From: Glycomyces lechevalierae | GTDB taxonomy: Bacteria; Actinomycetota; Actinomycetes; Mycobacteriales; Micromonosporaceae | DNA: 64,000 nucleotides | Direction: 5' to 3' | Assembly: GCF_027622945.1 (NCBI RefSeq) | Contig: NZ_JAPZVQ010000008.1 | Span: 164,891-228,890, forward strand | Part shown: positions 56,380-64,000 of the stretch, in pieces | How positions within the stretch are numbered: the stretch's first letter is position 1 | Layout of the letters: each line of letters opens with the position of its first letter | The notes under the pieces: model-generated | What the model was told of the DNA's origin: nothing | Database searches by the model: none | What the model saw: only the letters and a program-made list of their open reading frames with translations | Position numbers and translations under genes: made by a program

Positions 56380-57492
56380 ATGCGTCGTCTCGTCATTCCC
56401 GCCCTCACCGGAGCGTTCGTCCTCTCCGCCTGCAGCGAAACGGAAACCGAAGTCACCGAAGCGGACATCGCCGCCATCGAGGCGAGCCTCGTGAACGGCT
56501 CGGCGCTGGCCTGGGAGCTGACCCAGGCCGAGACGCGGGTGGCGAGCATGTGCATGCAGGACGAGGGGTTCACCGTGCACGACACGAACCGCTTGCACGG
56601 CAGCATGATCCCGAACCGCTTCGAAGGGTTCGAGTCCCCGTACGCGCGCGTCCCCGCGGTCGAGCAGGCCGAGAAGCTCGGCTTCGGGACCTGGGTCTGG
56701 GCGACGGACACCGAAGCGGCCCAGGCGATGCGGGAGGACATGGACTACCTCGCCTTCACCGCCGAGGACCAGGGCTGGACCTCCGGCGACGAGGACGACT
56801 CCTATGCGGAGTGGCAGGCGATGGACGCCGAGTACCAGGAGGCCTGGACCGTGGCGTTCGTCGGCGCGGAGCGCGCCGCCTACGACGCGGCCATGTCGGA
56901 GGCGTTCGAGGAGGCCGACACCGACGCGGAGATCGAGGACATCGATCTCGGCGAGGAGCCGCCCTTCGGCGGCTGCGAGCTGCAGACGATCGAGATCGTC
57001 TACGGCGAGCCGGTGCACAGCGAGTTCGAGGACGGCGAAGGCTACTGGAGCAGGCCCGACACGGAGAGCCCCCTGACCTGGATCGGCGACGGCGACCTGT
57101 ACGCCGAACTCTCGGCCGACCACGCCACGCAGGAGGAGGACTTCCTCGTCTGCGTCGAAGAACGCGGTTACGGCGAATGGGAGTTCGACGAGTTCGGGTG
57201 GCTCCCGACGGGCTCGTACCTGGACCAGATGTACGGCGGCGCCGAGGCCACGGAAGGGGTCCCGCCGCTCACCGACGAGGCCGAAGACGCCGACCCGGTC
57301 GCCTACGAGTTCGCGATGGCCCTCGACTTCGCCGAGTGCGCCGAGGACGCCGGTCTGCGCGAGGGCACCGATGAGGCCTGGGCGCGCATGAGCGTCGCGC
57401 AGGTCATCGACCGCGAATCCGAGGTCTACGCCTGGGAGAAGCAGATCGAGGAGTACCTGTCCAACGCCCAGGACTATCTCGCCGGGCAGTAG
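56380..57492 (+). CDS. Hypothetical lipoprotein, paralogue of the 53103-54323 product
   Basis: 370 aa. Signal LVIPALTGAFVLSAC has a clear lipobox (LSAC). The mature part is very acidic and shares GCELQTIEIVYGEP, CVEERGYGEWEFDEFGWL and DFAECAEDAGLREG with the other lipoprotein. Start at 56380 gives a compact signal peptide; an ATG at 56347 would add 11 residues. Function unknown. Confidence 0.75.
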   Translation: MRRLVIPALTGAFVLSACSETETEVTEADIAAIEASLVNGSALAWELTQAETRVASMCMQDEGFTVHDTNRLHGSMIPNRFEGFESPYARVPAVEQAEKLGFGTWVWATDTEAAQAMREDMDYLAFTAEDQGWTSGDEDDSYAEWQAMDAEYQEAWTVAFVGAERAAYDAAMSEAFEEADTDAEIEDIDLGEEPPFGGCELQTIEIVYGEPVHSEFEDGEGYWSRPDTESPLTWIGDGDLYAELSADHATQEEDFLVCVEERGYGEWEFDEFGWLPTGSYLDQMYGGAEATEGVPPLTDEAEDADPVAYEFAMALDFAECAEDAGLREGTDEAWARMSVAQVIDRESEVYAWEKQIEEYLSNAQDYLAGQ

Positions 57493-57509
57493 CCGCGCAG
57501 GTATGTTCG

Positions 57510-57541
57510 GGCCGGTCGACCCCCACCAAGGTCGACCGGCC
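57510..57541. terminator. Terminator hairpin after the second lipoprotein gene
   Basis: GGCCGGTCGACC (57510-57521) pairs perfectly with 57530-57541 over 8 nt, between convergent stops. A decayed copy of this stretch recurs near 62,520. Confidence 0.7.
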
Positions 57542-57559
57542 TGCCGGGGGGAGTGGGTG

Positions 57560-57895
57560 TCAGGCGTCCCGTGGTGCGGCGATCAGAGCGCGGACGCGCT
57601 TGAGCAGCCACGGGCACCACTCGTCGTTCTTCCACGCGCCGTTCCACATCGGCTCGTCCATGGCGTCGGCCTCGATGCGGCACACTTCGTGCGGGCCGAC
57701 GCCGTCGTCGCAGTCGAGCAGATAGACCGCCGGAGTGTTCGGGTAACAGGACTGGTCCGCCGGGATCTCGTACAGCGTGAACACCGCCGGGCCGCGCCGG
57801 AACCAGCCGAGGTGGCCGTGGATCCCGGGTTCGCCGTCGGACCGGAGGTTGTACCGGTCCTGCGGGTCCTTCGCGCGGGTGGTCGGCCTATCCAT
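57560..57895 (-). CDS. Hypothetical protein
   Basis: 111 aa, not recognised. It is a soluble protein with FTLYEIPADQSCYPNTPAVYLLDCDD and the C-terminus CRIEADAMDEPMWNGAWKND. Its start overlaps the end of the upstream gene by 8 bp, so both are in one operon. The C-terminal 40 residues are repeated in a truncated copy at 62582-62703. Confidence 0.6.
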   Translation of the reverse strand: MDRPTTRAKDPQDRYNLRSDGEPGIHGHLGWFRRGPAVFTLYEIPADQSCYPNTPAVYLLDCDDGVGPHEVCRIEADAMDEPMWNGAWKNDEWCPWLLKRVRALIAAPRDA

Positions 57896-58271
57896 CGCAG
57901 AACCGGACCCCTCCGGGACGCCTCGTCGAGGCGCCCTCACGGAAGTCGTTGCCGCCCTTCGGGTGCGGAGAGGGCCGGGCGAATCGGTAGAAGTACCGGA
58001 ACGCCGTGTCCTCCAGCCACACCTTCCATTCGGAGGCGTAGCCGCGCCACCCTTCGCCCCAGGTCGCGTGCATGACGCCGGAGTTGATACCGGAGACGAT
58101 CAGGACGATGTCCGCGCGCGTGCCGGGCACGTAGACCTGGAACGAGTCGGGCGCATCGGCGCTCGACGCCCGCACCGCGAATTCGGTGCGCCCATCGGTG
58201 AATCGACCGCGCACCAACGGATCGGAAGGCTCCGGCGACTGCGAGATCGTGGATCGAATCGTATCGGCCAT
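57888..58271 (-). CDS. Hypothetical protein, paralogue of the 25068-25385 product
   Basis: 127 aa. The core VLIVSGINSGVMHATWGEGW and the VRFCDG end match the element-borne protein at 25068. Family unknown. It is divergent from an XRE regulator gene 340 bp away, the same layout as the other copy. Confidence 0.6.
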   Translation of the reverse strand: MADTIRSTISQSPEPSDPLVRGRFTDGRTEFAVRASSADAPDSFQVYVPGTRADIVLIVSGINSGVMHATWGEGWRGYASEWKVWLEDTAFRYFYRFARPSPHPKGGNDFREGASTRRPGGVRFCDG

Positions 58272-58608
58272 CTCATATCACTCCACTTCGGATTCTGTCG
58301 GATGCCCGACAGTTCTGGCCCAGCGCCCGCCGAAACGGCTGGCACCTGACGAGCGCCGGGCTCTCCCACCGTGTCCGTGGCCTGTGACCATGTCCCGGAC
58401 TTCTTCAACCTAAGGCGAGTGCAAGCCTCTGAGCAGGCGGTCTATCGCGTGAGTCGTGAAGGCGGAGTTATTGATCCATACTTTTGAGGGCCTATTTTGT
58501 ATAGATGCTTTTGGAATGGCCCGGCATGACAGATGTTTACCGTGTCGCAACCGAGTGTCATCATGGGAGGCCAGCATCGAATTCCGCTGAGGCAGGAGGC
58601 AACCCACC
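58272..58608. other. Divergent promoter region
   Basis: The stretch from 58,440 to 58,520 is AT-rich for this genome, with TTGATC (58471) and TATAGA (58500), which are too far apart to be a standard pair. No gene is visible. Confidence 0.35.
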
Positions 58609-59418
58609 GTGCCATCATCGAAGCTCGCAAAGTGGCTCCCGGGCCGAGAAGTCCGAGTCCGCCGACTCGAAAGGAAACTCAGTCAGGCAGCGGTCGGAAG
58701 GTTCGTGAAGCGCACCGATCAGACCGTCGCGAAGTGGGAGCGCGGCGAGAAGTGCCCCGATGTCGGGCAGATGTGGGCACTCGCGGCTCACCTCGGCATG
58801 GACGAGGAACTGAAGTCGTACATGATCCAGATCGCCGAGAACGAGCACGAGGAGAACTTCCAGGCTGACCGCCGTTTCAACGCGATGTGCCTGCGCATGG
58901 CTGAGCGGTCAAACGGCCTCATCCTGAAGTGGGAGACCTACTTCATTCCCGGAATCGCACAAACCCGTGCCTATCACTTCGATTTCGTGAAGGTCGGTTC
59001 CAACGGCACCGATGAGCAGGCCAACCGAGGTTGGGCGTTCAAGAAGGAGCGGCAGGAAGCGCTCTTGAGGCGCACCGACAGTCCGCAGGTCAAACTGCTT
59101 ATCGCCGCAACCGCGATCGAAAGCCTGCGGCACATCGGCGAAGACGCCCGTGAAGAACAGATCGACCGCCTTGCGGAGCTCGATGCGCTCCCGAACTGGG
59201 ATATCCATGTCCTCGACGCCATCTATCCCGAGGGCGCACATGCATTCGACATCTACCTTCCGGATGGGGCGGAGTTCGGTAGCCCGCCCTTCGTTTACGC
59301 GGAGGTGTGGGATGCCAGTTGGTGCATCGAGGAGAGGGACAGGCTCGCGCGTTACGATGAACTCTGGCAGCTTCTGTGGGGCAAATCGATACCGTTGAGG
59401 GAGTTCCTGAATGAATGA
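58609..59418 (+). CDS. XRE regulator with DUF5753-type (Scr1-family) domain
   Basis: 269 aa. It has the helix-turn-helix LSQAAVGRFVKRTDQTVAKWERGE (about 24-47) and the DUF5753 domain (ILKWETYFIPGIAQTRAY, FKKERQEALLRRT, IHVLDAIYPEGAHAFDIYLP). It always occurs with a small DUF397 partner, present here 8 bp overlapping downstream; such pairs act in development or as toxin-antitoxin-like modules. GTG start with GGAGG 9 nt upstream. Confidence 0.88.
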   Translation: MPSSKLAKWLPGREVRVRRLERKLSQAAVGRFVKRTDQTVAKWERGEKCPDVGQMWALAAHLGMDEELKSYMIQIAENEHEENFQADRRFNAMCLRMAERSNGLILKWETYFIPGIAQTRAYHFDFVKVGSNGTDEQANRGWAFKKERQEALLRRTDSPQVKLLIAATAIESLRHIGEDAREEQIDRLAELDALPNWDIHVLDAIYPEGAHAFDIYLPDGAEFGSPPFVYAEVWDASWCIEERDRLARYDELWQLLWGKSIPLREFLNE

Positions 59419-59662
59419 CGTGACCGCCTGGCGCAAGAGCAGCCGAAGCGGCGTGGACAACAACTCCAACTGCGTCGAGCTCCGCCGTGCCTGGCGCAAG
59501 GGCACCCGCAGCGGGGTCGATAACAACTCGGATTGTGTCGAGCTGGCCGCTTGCCCTGAAGGCGATGGCTTCCACGTCCGTGACTCCAAGCTCGGCGATG
59601 CCTCCCCGGTCTTCGACCTCACCCCCGGCGACCTGGTGAGCCTCCTGGGCCACGCCCGCTGA
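59411..59662 (+). CDS. DUF397 protein with internally duplicated motif
   Basis: 83 aa. The usual DUF397 begins WRKSSRSGxxNCVEV; here this block appears twice in tandem (AWRKSSRSGVDNNSNCVEL then AWRKGTRSGVDNNSDCVEL) before the normal C-terminus (VRDSKLGDASPVFDLTPGDL). It is the partner of the XRE protein upstream and is translated with it. The duplication adds about 20 residues, making it longer than the common ~60 aa. Confidence 0.85.
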   Translation: MNDVTAWRKSSRSGVDNNSNCVELRRAWRKGTRSGVDNNSDCVELAACPEGDGFHVRDSKLGDASPVFDLTPGDLVSLLGHAR

Positions 59663-59679
59663 CACCTGGCACAACGTTC

Positions 59680-59722
59680 GGGGTCGGTCGTGTCGATGCA
59701 TCGACACGGCGGGCCCCTTTTT
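59680..59722 (+). terminator. Terminator after the DUF397 gene
   Basis: CGTGTCGATGCATCGACACG (59689-59708) is a perfect palindrome, extended by GGGG/CCCC pairs, followed by TTTTT. Confidence 0.85.
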
Positions 59723-59805
59723 AGTGCTTCGAGTTGAACGGAACATCCGCCCCGCCTCGTCCAAGTCCCTCGTACACGCCAGGCCGGACGAGGCGGGGCG
59801 AAGCG

Positions 59806-60384
59806 TTACTTCTTCACTCGGTAAGTGAGGCAGGCGAACTGGCCGACCGCCTTGGTTTCGACCAGCTCGAGTCGGTCGGCGAGGAGGCGGCGGGGGAGCA
59901 GCGGTGCGCCCGCGCCGAGGAAGACCGGCGCCAGCGAGAGCACGATCTCGTCCAGGAGCCCGGCGTCGGCGAACTTGCCGACCAGTTCACCGCCGCCGAC
60001 GATCCACCGGTTGCGTTCGCCTGCGGCAGCGACCATCTCGGCGTGGACCGATGCGACGTCGCCCGAGGCGAAGCGGATATCGGCCCCCGGTACCGCCGGA
60101 AGGTTCCGGCTCGTGAAGACCCAGGTCGGCATCGGGTACGCCCACTTCTCGGGGTGCTCAAGCGCCTTCTCGTGTTCGAGGATCCACTCGTAGGTCGTGG
60201 ATCCCATGCATATGGCCCCCACACCGGCGAAGAACTCGTTCATCTCGTCCAGCGGCGTCTCCTCGCCTTCCCCGACTTCCTCAGGGTTTCCTCCGGGAAC
60301 GGCGAACAGCCATTCCAGGGAGTTGTCGGGGTCCGCGATGAACCCGTCGATACTGGTCGCGGTGTTGTAGATGGTTTTCGCCAT
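59806..60384 (-). CDS. Dihydrofolate reductase family (RibD C-terminal-like) protein
   Basis: 192 aa. It starts AKTIYNTATSIDGFIADPDN and has ICMGSTTYEWIL and NRWIVGGGELVGKFADAGLLDEIVL, the typical RibD_C/DHFR-like fold. The cytosolic reductase's substrate is unknown. Start at 60384 by family. Confidence 0.85.
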   Translation of the reverse strand: MAKTIYNTATSIDGFIADPDNSLEWLFAVPGGNPEEVGEGEETPLDEMNEFFAGVGAICMGSTTYEWILEHEKALEHPEKWAYPMPTWVFTSRNLPAVPGADIRFASGDVASVHAEMVAAAGERNRWIVGGGELVGKFADAGLLDEIVLSLAPVFLGAGAPLLPRRLLADRLELVETKAVGQFACLTYRVKK

Positions 60385-60445
60385 CCGGACAGCCAATCAC
60401 GGGTCACCGACACTCCGCGGCGCATCCCGCGCCACCGGACACGGC

Positions 60446-60904
60446 CTAGCGCCGATCCATGCCGGTGCCGTAGCCGATGAGCAGGTTCACCCCGGTCAGG
60501 GCCAGGAGGAGAAACGGCACGTTCTGGGCGAGGCTCGGGTTCGACGATTTGAGTACACAGACCAGCAGAATGACCGCGAGGACGGAAAGGGCGAAGGCAC
60601 CTCGTGCGGTGAGTCGAAGCATCTTCGCTACAAGGGGCCCGATGATCATCGCGCCGAGCGGGGCGAGCAGCAGGGCGGCCATAATGAACGGGGCGACCGG
60701 TGCGATGGCGCCGGGACCCGGTGGGGTGTCTGAGGTCCTGATCGCGACTGACTCGGCGGTATCGCCGATGTACATGATCGCTGCACCAACGGCTACCTGC
60801 GCGAGGCTGACCAAGAGGGACTTCAACATCGCCTCGGCGCGTCCCTCGCGAAGCAGGCGGGATCGGACCTCGCGCCGCCCCGAGGGGTTCGCTCGTTCGC
60901 TCAT
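60446..60904 (-). CDS. Hypothetical membrane protein
   Basis: 152 aa with about four membrane segments (30-50, 72-92, 104-122, 130-147). Basic N-terminus. No recognised family. It lies 33 bp downstream of the TetR gene on the same strand and may be co-transcribed. Confidence 0.6.
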   Translation of the reverse strand: MSERANPSGRREVRSRLLREGRAEAMLKSLLVSLAQVAVGAAIMYIGDTAESVAIRTSDTPPGPGAIAPVAPFIMAALLLAPLGAMIIGPLVAKMLRLTARGAFALSVLAVILLVCVLKSSNPSLAQNVPFLLLALTGVNLLIGYGTGMDRR

Positions 60905-60937
60905 GCGTCCCAAGAGTACGGTCCGCTGCGCCCTGCC

Positions 60938-61531
60938 TCAGCGGCCCTGCGCGGCAAGGCCGTCGATGAAGATCTCGATGTAGCGGGCAGTCGCCTCGCG
61001 GTTCGCCTCGGCCGGGAGTTCGGGCATGCGGCAGGTGACGAGGCTGATGAGCCGCAACAGGTCTGCGCCTCCGATGTCAGTGCGCATCGCGCCCTCGGCC
61101 TGCGCCCGCTCGACCGCAGTCTCGAAGCGTTCGAGCCAGATCGCGGTCAGGCTCCGCAGCTCCTCGTCCCGGTCGCGGTGTTCGGACAGCCAGCCCCGCA
61201 ACGCCCCTGAGAGCGCGCCGAGGTCGGGTTCCGCGCAGTGGCGAACGAGCCGCACGACCGCGTCCCAACCGGTCGGCTCCTCGTCCAGCGCCGCTGCCGC
61301 CACTTCGGTGACGCGCCGGAACATGTCGGCGGCGACTTCGCGGATCAGGCTGTGCCGGTCGGGAAAACGCCGGTAGAGGGTTCCGACCCCGACCCCGGCG
61401 CGCTGGGCGATGTCCTCCATCGGCACCTCCGGTCCGCGCTCGCCGATCAGGGCGGCGGCGCCGGCGATGATGCGTTCGCGGTTGCGCTGGGCGTCGGCGC
61501 GCAGGCGCGGCGCGGGGGCGGTCGAAGTCAT
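60938..61531 (-). CDS. TetR-family regulator
   Basis: 197 aa. The helix-turn-helix AALIGERGPEVPMEDIAQRAGVGVGTLYRRFPDRHSLI is typical of TetR. The C-terminal domain is the type found on repressors of oxidoreductase genes. It is divergent from the NmrA-like gene and shares an operator region with it. Confidence 0.87.
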   Translation of the reverse strand: MTSTAPAPRLRADAQRNRERIIAGAAALIGERGPEVPMEDIAQRAGVGVGTLYRRFPDRHSLIREVAADMFRRVTEVAAAALDEEPTGWDAVVRLVRHCAEPDLGALSGALRGWLSEHRDRDEELRSLTAIWLERFETAVERAQAEGAMRTDIGGADLLRLISLVTCRMPELPAEANREATARYIEIFIDGLAAQGR

Positions 61532-61555
61532 AGCCCGATAGTACTGGACGATTTT

Positions 61556-61600
61556 CTTCCGCTTATGCTAGCTTCTAAGCGGAAGACATTCTTCCACTTA
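61556..61600. promoter_or_regulatory. TetR operator with three half-sites
   Basis: CTTCCGCTTA (61556-61565) and TAAGCGGAAG (61576-61585) form a perfect 10-bp inverted repeat with a 10-bp spacer. A third near-copy, CTTCCACTTA, is at 61591-61600. All lie between the divergent TetR and NmrA-like genes. Confidence 0.8.
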
Positions 61601-61614
61601 ACCTTGGAGGCGAC

Positions 61615-62505
61615 ATGATCCTCGTGACCGGAGCTACGGGCTCGACCGGCAAGCACCTTGTGTCCCAGCTGCAAGCGCGCGGCGCGGCGTTCAAGGCGCT
61701 CGTCCGCGACAAGGCGAAGGGCGAGGCGCTCGGCGTGGACTTCGCGATCGGCGACTTCGACGACCCCGCATCGCTCAGCGCCGCAATGGAAGGCGTTGAC
61801 CGGGTCTTCCTCGCCTCTCCCGGTGCCCAGACCGAGGCGCCCGACGGCGAGCAGCCGATGATCCGGTGGGAGCGGAATGTCATCGACGCGGCGAAGGCCG
61901 CCGGGGTCCGGTACGTCGTCAAGCTCTCGGTGTGGAACGCGCGCATCGGAGGTCGCATGTCCGAAGGCGCGCACGGCGTCGTCGAGGCCTATCTCAAGGA
62001 CTCGGGTCTGGCCTGGTCCATGCTCCAGCCGGGCGGGTTCATGCAGAACTTCCTCAGCCCGGCGTCGAGCCTGGCCGACGAGGACGGCAACCTGATCGGC
62101 CCCGAAGCCGATGCGCCCGTGGCGTTCATCGACTGCCACGACATCGCCGCCGCTGCGGCCGCGCTGCTCACGGGCGACGCGGGCCGCAACGAGTCCTTTG
62201 TGCTCACTGGCCCAGAGTCCGTCCGCTACAGCGAGATCGCCGCGAAGCTCACCGCGGGCTGGGGCCGTCCGGTCGGTTTCAGCGGCCAGTCCGAGCGCGC
62301 GATCGCGGACCGCCTGCGCGGCTACGGTCTCGCCCCGCAGCAGGCCGACGAGATGGCGTCGCTGTACGCCTCGCTCGGCGAGGGTATGTTCAGCGAGGTC
62401 TCCGACGCGGTCGAACGGCTCACCGGAGCCGCGCCGCGCAGCTTCGACGCGTTCATGGCCGCGAACCCGGACGCGTTCCCCGCCTTGGCGACCGCCGGTC
62501 GCTGA
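61615..62505 (+). CDS. NmrA-like / atypical SDR NAD(P)-binding protein
   Basis: 296 aa. It has ILVTGATGSTGKHLV (NAD(P) loop), GVRYVVKLSVWNAR and SMLQPGGFMQNFL, as in the NmrA/QorB group of reductases or redox sensors. GGAGG precedes the ATG. It is probably repressed by the divergent TetR protein. Confidence 0.87.
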   Translation: MILVTGATGSTGKHLVSQLQARGAAFKALVRDKAKGEALGVDFAIGDFDDPASLSAAMEGVDRVFLASPGAQTEAPDGEQPMIRWERNVIDAAKAAGVRYVVKLSVWNARIGGRMSEGAHGVVEAYLKDSGLAWSMLQPGGFMQNFLSPASSLADEDGNLIGPEADAPVAFIDCHDIAAAAAALLTGDAGRNESFVLTGPESVRYSEIAAKLTAGWGRPVGFSGQSERAIADRLRGYGLAPQQADEMASLYASLGEGMFSEVSDAVERLTGAAPRSFDAFMAANPDAFPALATAGR

Positions 62506-62581
62506 TGCCCACGAACCCGGAGGGCTGTGGGCCGGCCGAGACACCCGCCAAGGTCGACTGGCCTGCCCGGAGGAGTGGGTC

Positions 62582-62703
62582 TCAGGCGTCCCGCGGGGCG
62601 GCGATCAAGGCGCGAATTCGCTTGAGAAACCAGGGGTACCACTCGTCGTTCTTGTACGCGCCGTTCCAGATCGGCTCGTCCATGGCGTCGGACTTGATGC
62701 GGC
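62582..62703 (-). pseudogene. Truncated copy of the 57560-57895 gene
   Basis: The last 40 codons (CRIKSDAMDEPIWNGAYKND to the end IAAPRDA) repeat the end of the protein at 57560, with about 80% identity. The downstream flank, including the decayed terminator near 62,525, is also copied. Upstream of 62,703 the similarity stops, so this is a broken duplicate. An open frame continues to 62785 but is not homologous. Confidence 0.75.
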
Positions 62704-62944
62704 ACGCGCATCGAGGTGGGGAGTGGCCCACGAGCCTCATGGCCGTGTTCCAACGGGTCGCCTCCTCGGCCACCGCCGACGCCACGCCTGCGCGTCAAGC
62801 CCGGGGTCGCTTGACCGCAAGCTCCATCAGGTGAACGCTCGCGCGCGATCGGCTCGAGCGCGGAATCGAGCGGGCTGCAACCAGGGCTCATGAAGTCCAA
62901 GCAGGTCTCCGGCGGCCCGGTGCGATCGCTACGAGGTTCAATCG

Positions 62945-63330
62945 GGCGGCGACGGTGAGGGGGGCTCGAACCTGCCTCCGGCTGCCCGGTCCGATCGCGT
63001 CGGGGTTCAACCTGCCAGCGACAACGAGGCAGGGGGTGGGGCTTCGGTTGCTCGTCGGCTGCTTGGTGTGCGTGGGCCCGTGTTCATTCGGGCAGCGACA
63101 ACAAGGCCTCATAAGATCCTTGCCTCTCTCCGGCCACCCGGTCCGATCCGGTCCGCGTTCAGTCTGGCAGCGACAACAAAGCCTCAGGCGGTCCCGGCCG
63201 GTCTCCGGCTGCTTGGTCTGATCGTTTCGAGGTTCAACCTGGCAGCGACAACAAGGCGGGGGCGGGGCTTTGGCCGGTCTCCGGCTTCCCGGTGTGTGTG
63301 GTTCGGGGTTCGGGCGGGCAGCGACTGGAA
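62945..63330. repeat. Degenerate tandem repeat of about 75 bp, six units
   Basis: The motif GGCAGCGACAACAAGGC or a variant starts at 62945, 63014, 63091, 63166, 63241 and 63317, periods 69, 77, 75, 75 and 76. Units also share CCGGTCTCCGGCT and GGTTCAACCT. The rest of 62,706-62,944 and 63,330-63,392 shows no gene. The array lies just downstream of the HNH endonuclease gene. Confidence 0.75.
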
Positions 63331-63392
63331 GGTACTGGCAGGGGTCGGTTGCTCGCCTTGGGCATGCCGAGGGACCCGATCCCTCTCGAGGA

Positions 63393-64000
63393 TCAGGCTG
63401 CGCTGCATGGTGGTTGTTGCCCTTGCGGCGCTTCCCCCAGCAGTCGCCTGCTGGGGCAGCCTAAGACCGGTATCGGGGAGGGCGGGCTCGGTGCCCTGAA
63501 CTTCTCTCGGCATCTTGCCTTGGCGGCCCGCATGGCTTGGATCGCCCGGTCCCGGTCGATCATCTGGGCCATCCCATCAAGCTCGGGCTTCATCGTCTCG
63601 GACCATTCGGAGCGGTAGAGCCCGGTGGGGAACACATCCCAGTCCGAGTCTTGGTGTTCGGTGTCCATGTCGTGGTCGGTGCGCCAGTCGGAGCAGCCGC
63701 ACCCGGATTCACCGGAGGCGCTCAGGGCGGGTTCGTGGCCATCGTGGTGGGTGATGATGGCCTGGCCCGGGCCGGTCTTCTCCACCGACCAACCGGTCGT
63801 GTGGATGCGGCCGTGGTGGAATCGGCAGAGCAGGATCAGGTTCTCGGCGGCCGTCATGCCGCCGTCAGCCCAGTGCTGGATGTGGTGCGCTTCGATCCAA
63901 GCGACCGGGCGGTCGCAGCCCTGCCAAGCACACCCTTTCGGTTGCTCAAGCTCCAGCTTCCTCCTAAGGGAAGCGTTCGGGAGGCGCATCGCCCGACCGA
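63393..64000 (-). CDS. DUF222/HNH endonuclease, C-terminal part (runs off the window)
   Basis: At least 202 residues, 5' end missing. The HNH domain reads CAWQGCDRPVAWIEAHHIQH ... AENLILLCRFHHGRIHTTGW with the zinc-binding cysteines and catalytic histidines. The upstream residues GRAMRLPNASLRRKLEL are the end of the DUF222 (13E12-type) part. These multi-copy actinobacterial proteins are often linked to repeats; the tail after about residue 100 is less conserved. Confidence 0.85.
   Translation of the reverse strand, partial: GRAMRLPNASLRRKLELEQPKGCAWQGCDRPVAWIEAHHIQHWADGGMTAAENLILLCRFHHGRIHTTGWSVEKTGPGQAIITHHDGHEPALSASGESGCGCSDWRTDHDMDTEHQDSDWDVFPTGLYRSEWSETMKPELDGMAQMIDRDRAIQAMRAAKARCREKFRAPSPPSPIPVLGCPSRRLLGEAPQGQQPPCSAA

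Noticed and set aside
62945..63330. CRISPR array
   Set aside because: The repeat unit is about 75 bp and degenerate, without short constant repeats and unique spacers, and no cas genes are present.

Overview
The window is high-GC actinobacterial DNA. The main evidence is a WhiB-family regulator, the actinobacterial mismatch endonuclease NucS, a DUF397/XRE pair, PASTA and Hsp70-like proteins, frequent GTG/TTG starts, and a gene order (ahcY ... manA, SIS isomerase, Trm112-like, manB, DUF3499, zincin, whiB, manC) that matches the mannose-activation neighbourhood of Mycobacterium and relatives. The genus cannot be fixed from the sequence; a Glycomycetaceae-like actinomycete is only a guess. Many genes have a TAnnnT box 6 or 7 nt before the start codon and no ribosome binding site, so leaderless transcripts seem common.

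Region 1 (1-12.3 kb) is core chromosome: the start of ahcY, a tandem GNAT protein behind a structured leader that ends in a terminator, the GDP-mannose supply genes (manA, manB, manC and an SIS isomerase), a WhiB2-like protein with an unusual C-terminal tail, a GH36 alpha-galactosidase and a small membrane protein.

Region 2 (12.88-33.95 kb) is a composite integrated element inside the 5' end of nucS. A 15-bp core (CCC[G/A]TCCGCTTTCCA) occurs three times, each copy followed by the start of nucS: at 12,880 (where it completes the intact nucS), at 16,437 (a perfect 109-bp copy) and at 33,933 (a diverged copy, probably the displaced original start). The element therefore supplies a replacement promoter and first ~36 codons to nucS. 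The 3.5-kb left unit carries only a DUF4132 gene and no recombinase. The 17.5-kb right unit carries small hypothetical genes, a low-GC island (GIY-YIG protein, SLATT-like membrane protein, OLD-type ATPase/TOPRIM nuclease), a NUDIX/TauD pair, an XRE regulator with a CYTH protein, a ~1.1-kb repeat-rich non-coding stretch, a transfer module (VirD4/HerA-like ATPase, replication-relaxation protein, degenerate phosphoesterase) and a large serine recombinase next to the right junction.

Region 3 (34-64 kb) is again chromosome-like: an NAD(P)H oxidoreductase, a truncated Hsp70-like/PASTA membrane protein, a TetR gene divergent from an alpha/beta hydrolase with two palindromic operators, a second DUF4132 gene, sugar isomerase-like genes, a PadR/membrane protein pair, an alcohol dehydrogenase, an MFS exporter next to a MmyB-like regulator, two related lipoproteins, an XRE-DUF397 pair with an internally duplicated DUF397 protein, and a TetR/NmrA pair with its own operator. 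The end holds a truncated segmental duplication, a ~75-bp degenerate tandem repeat and the 3' part of a DUF222/HNH endonuclease gene. No tRNA, rRNA or CRISPR array was recognised.
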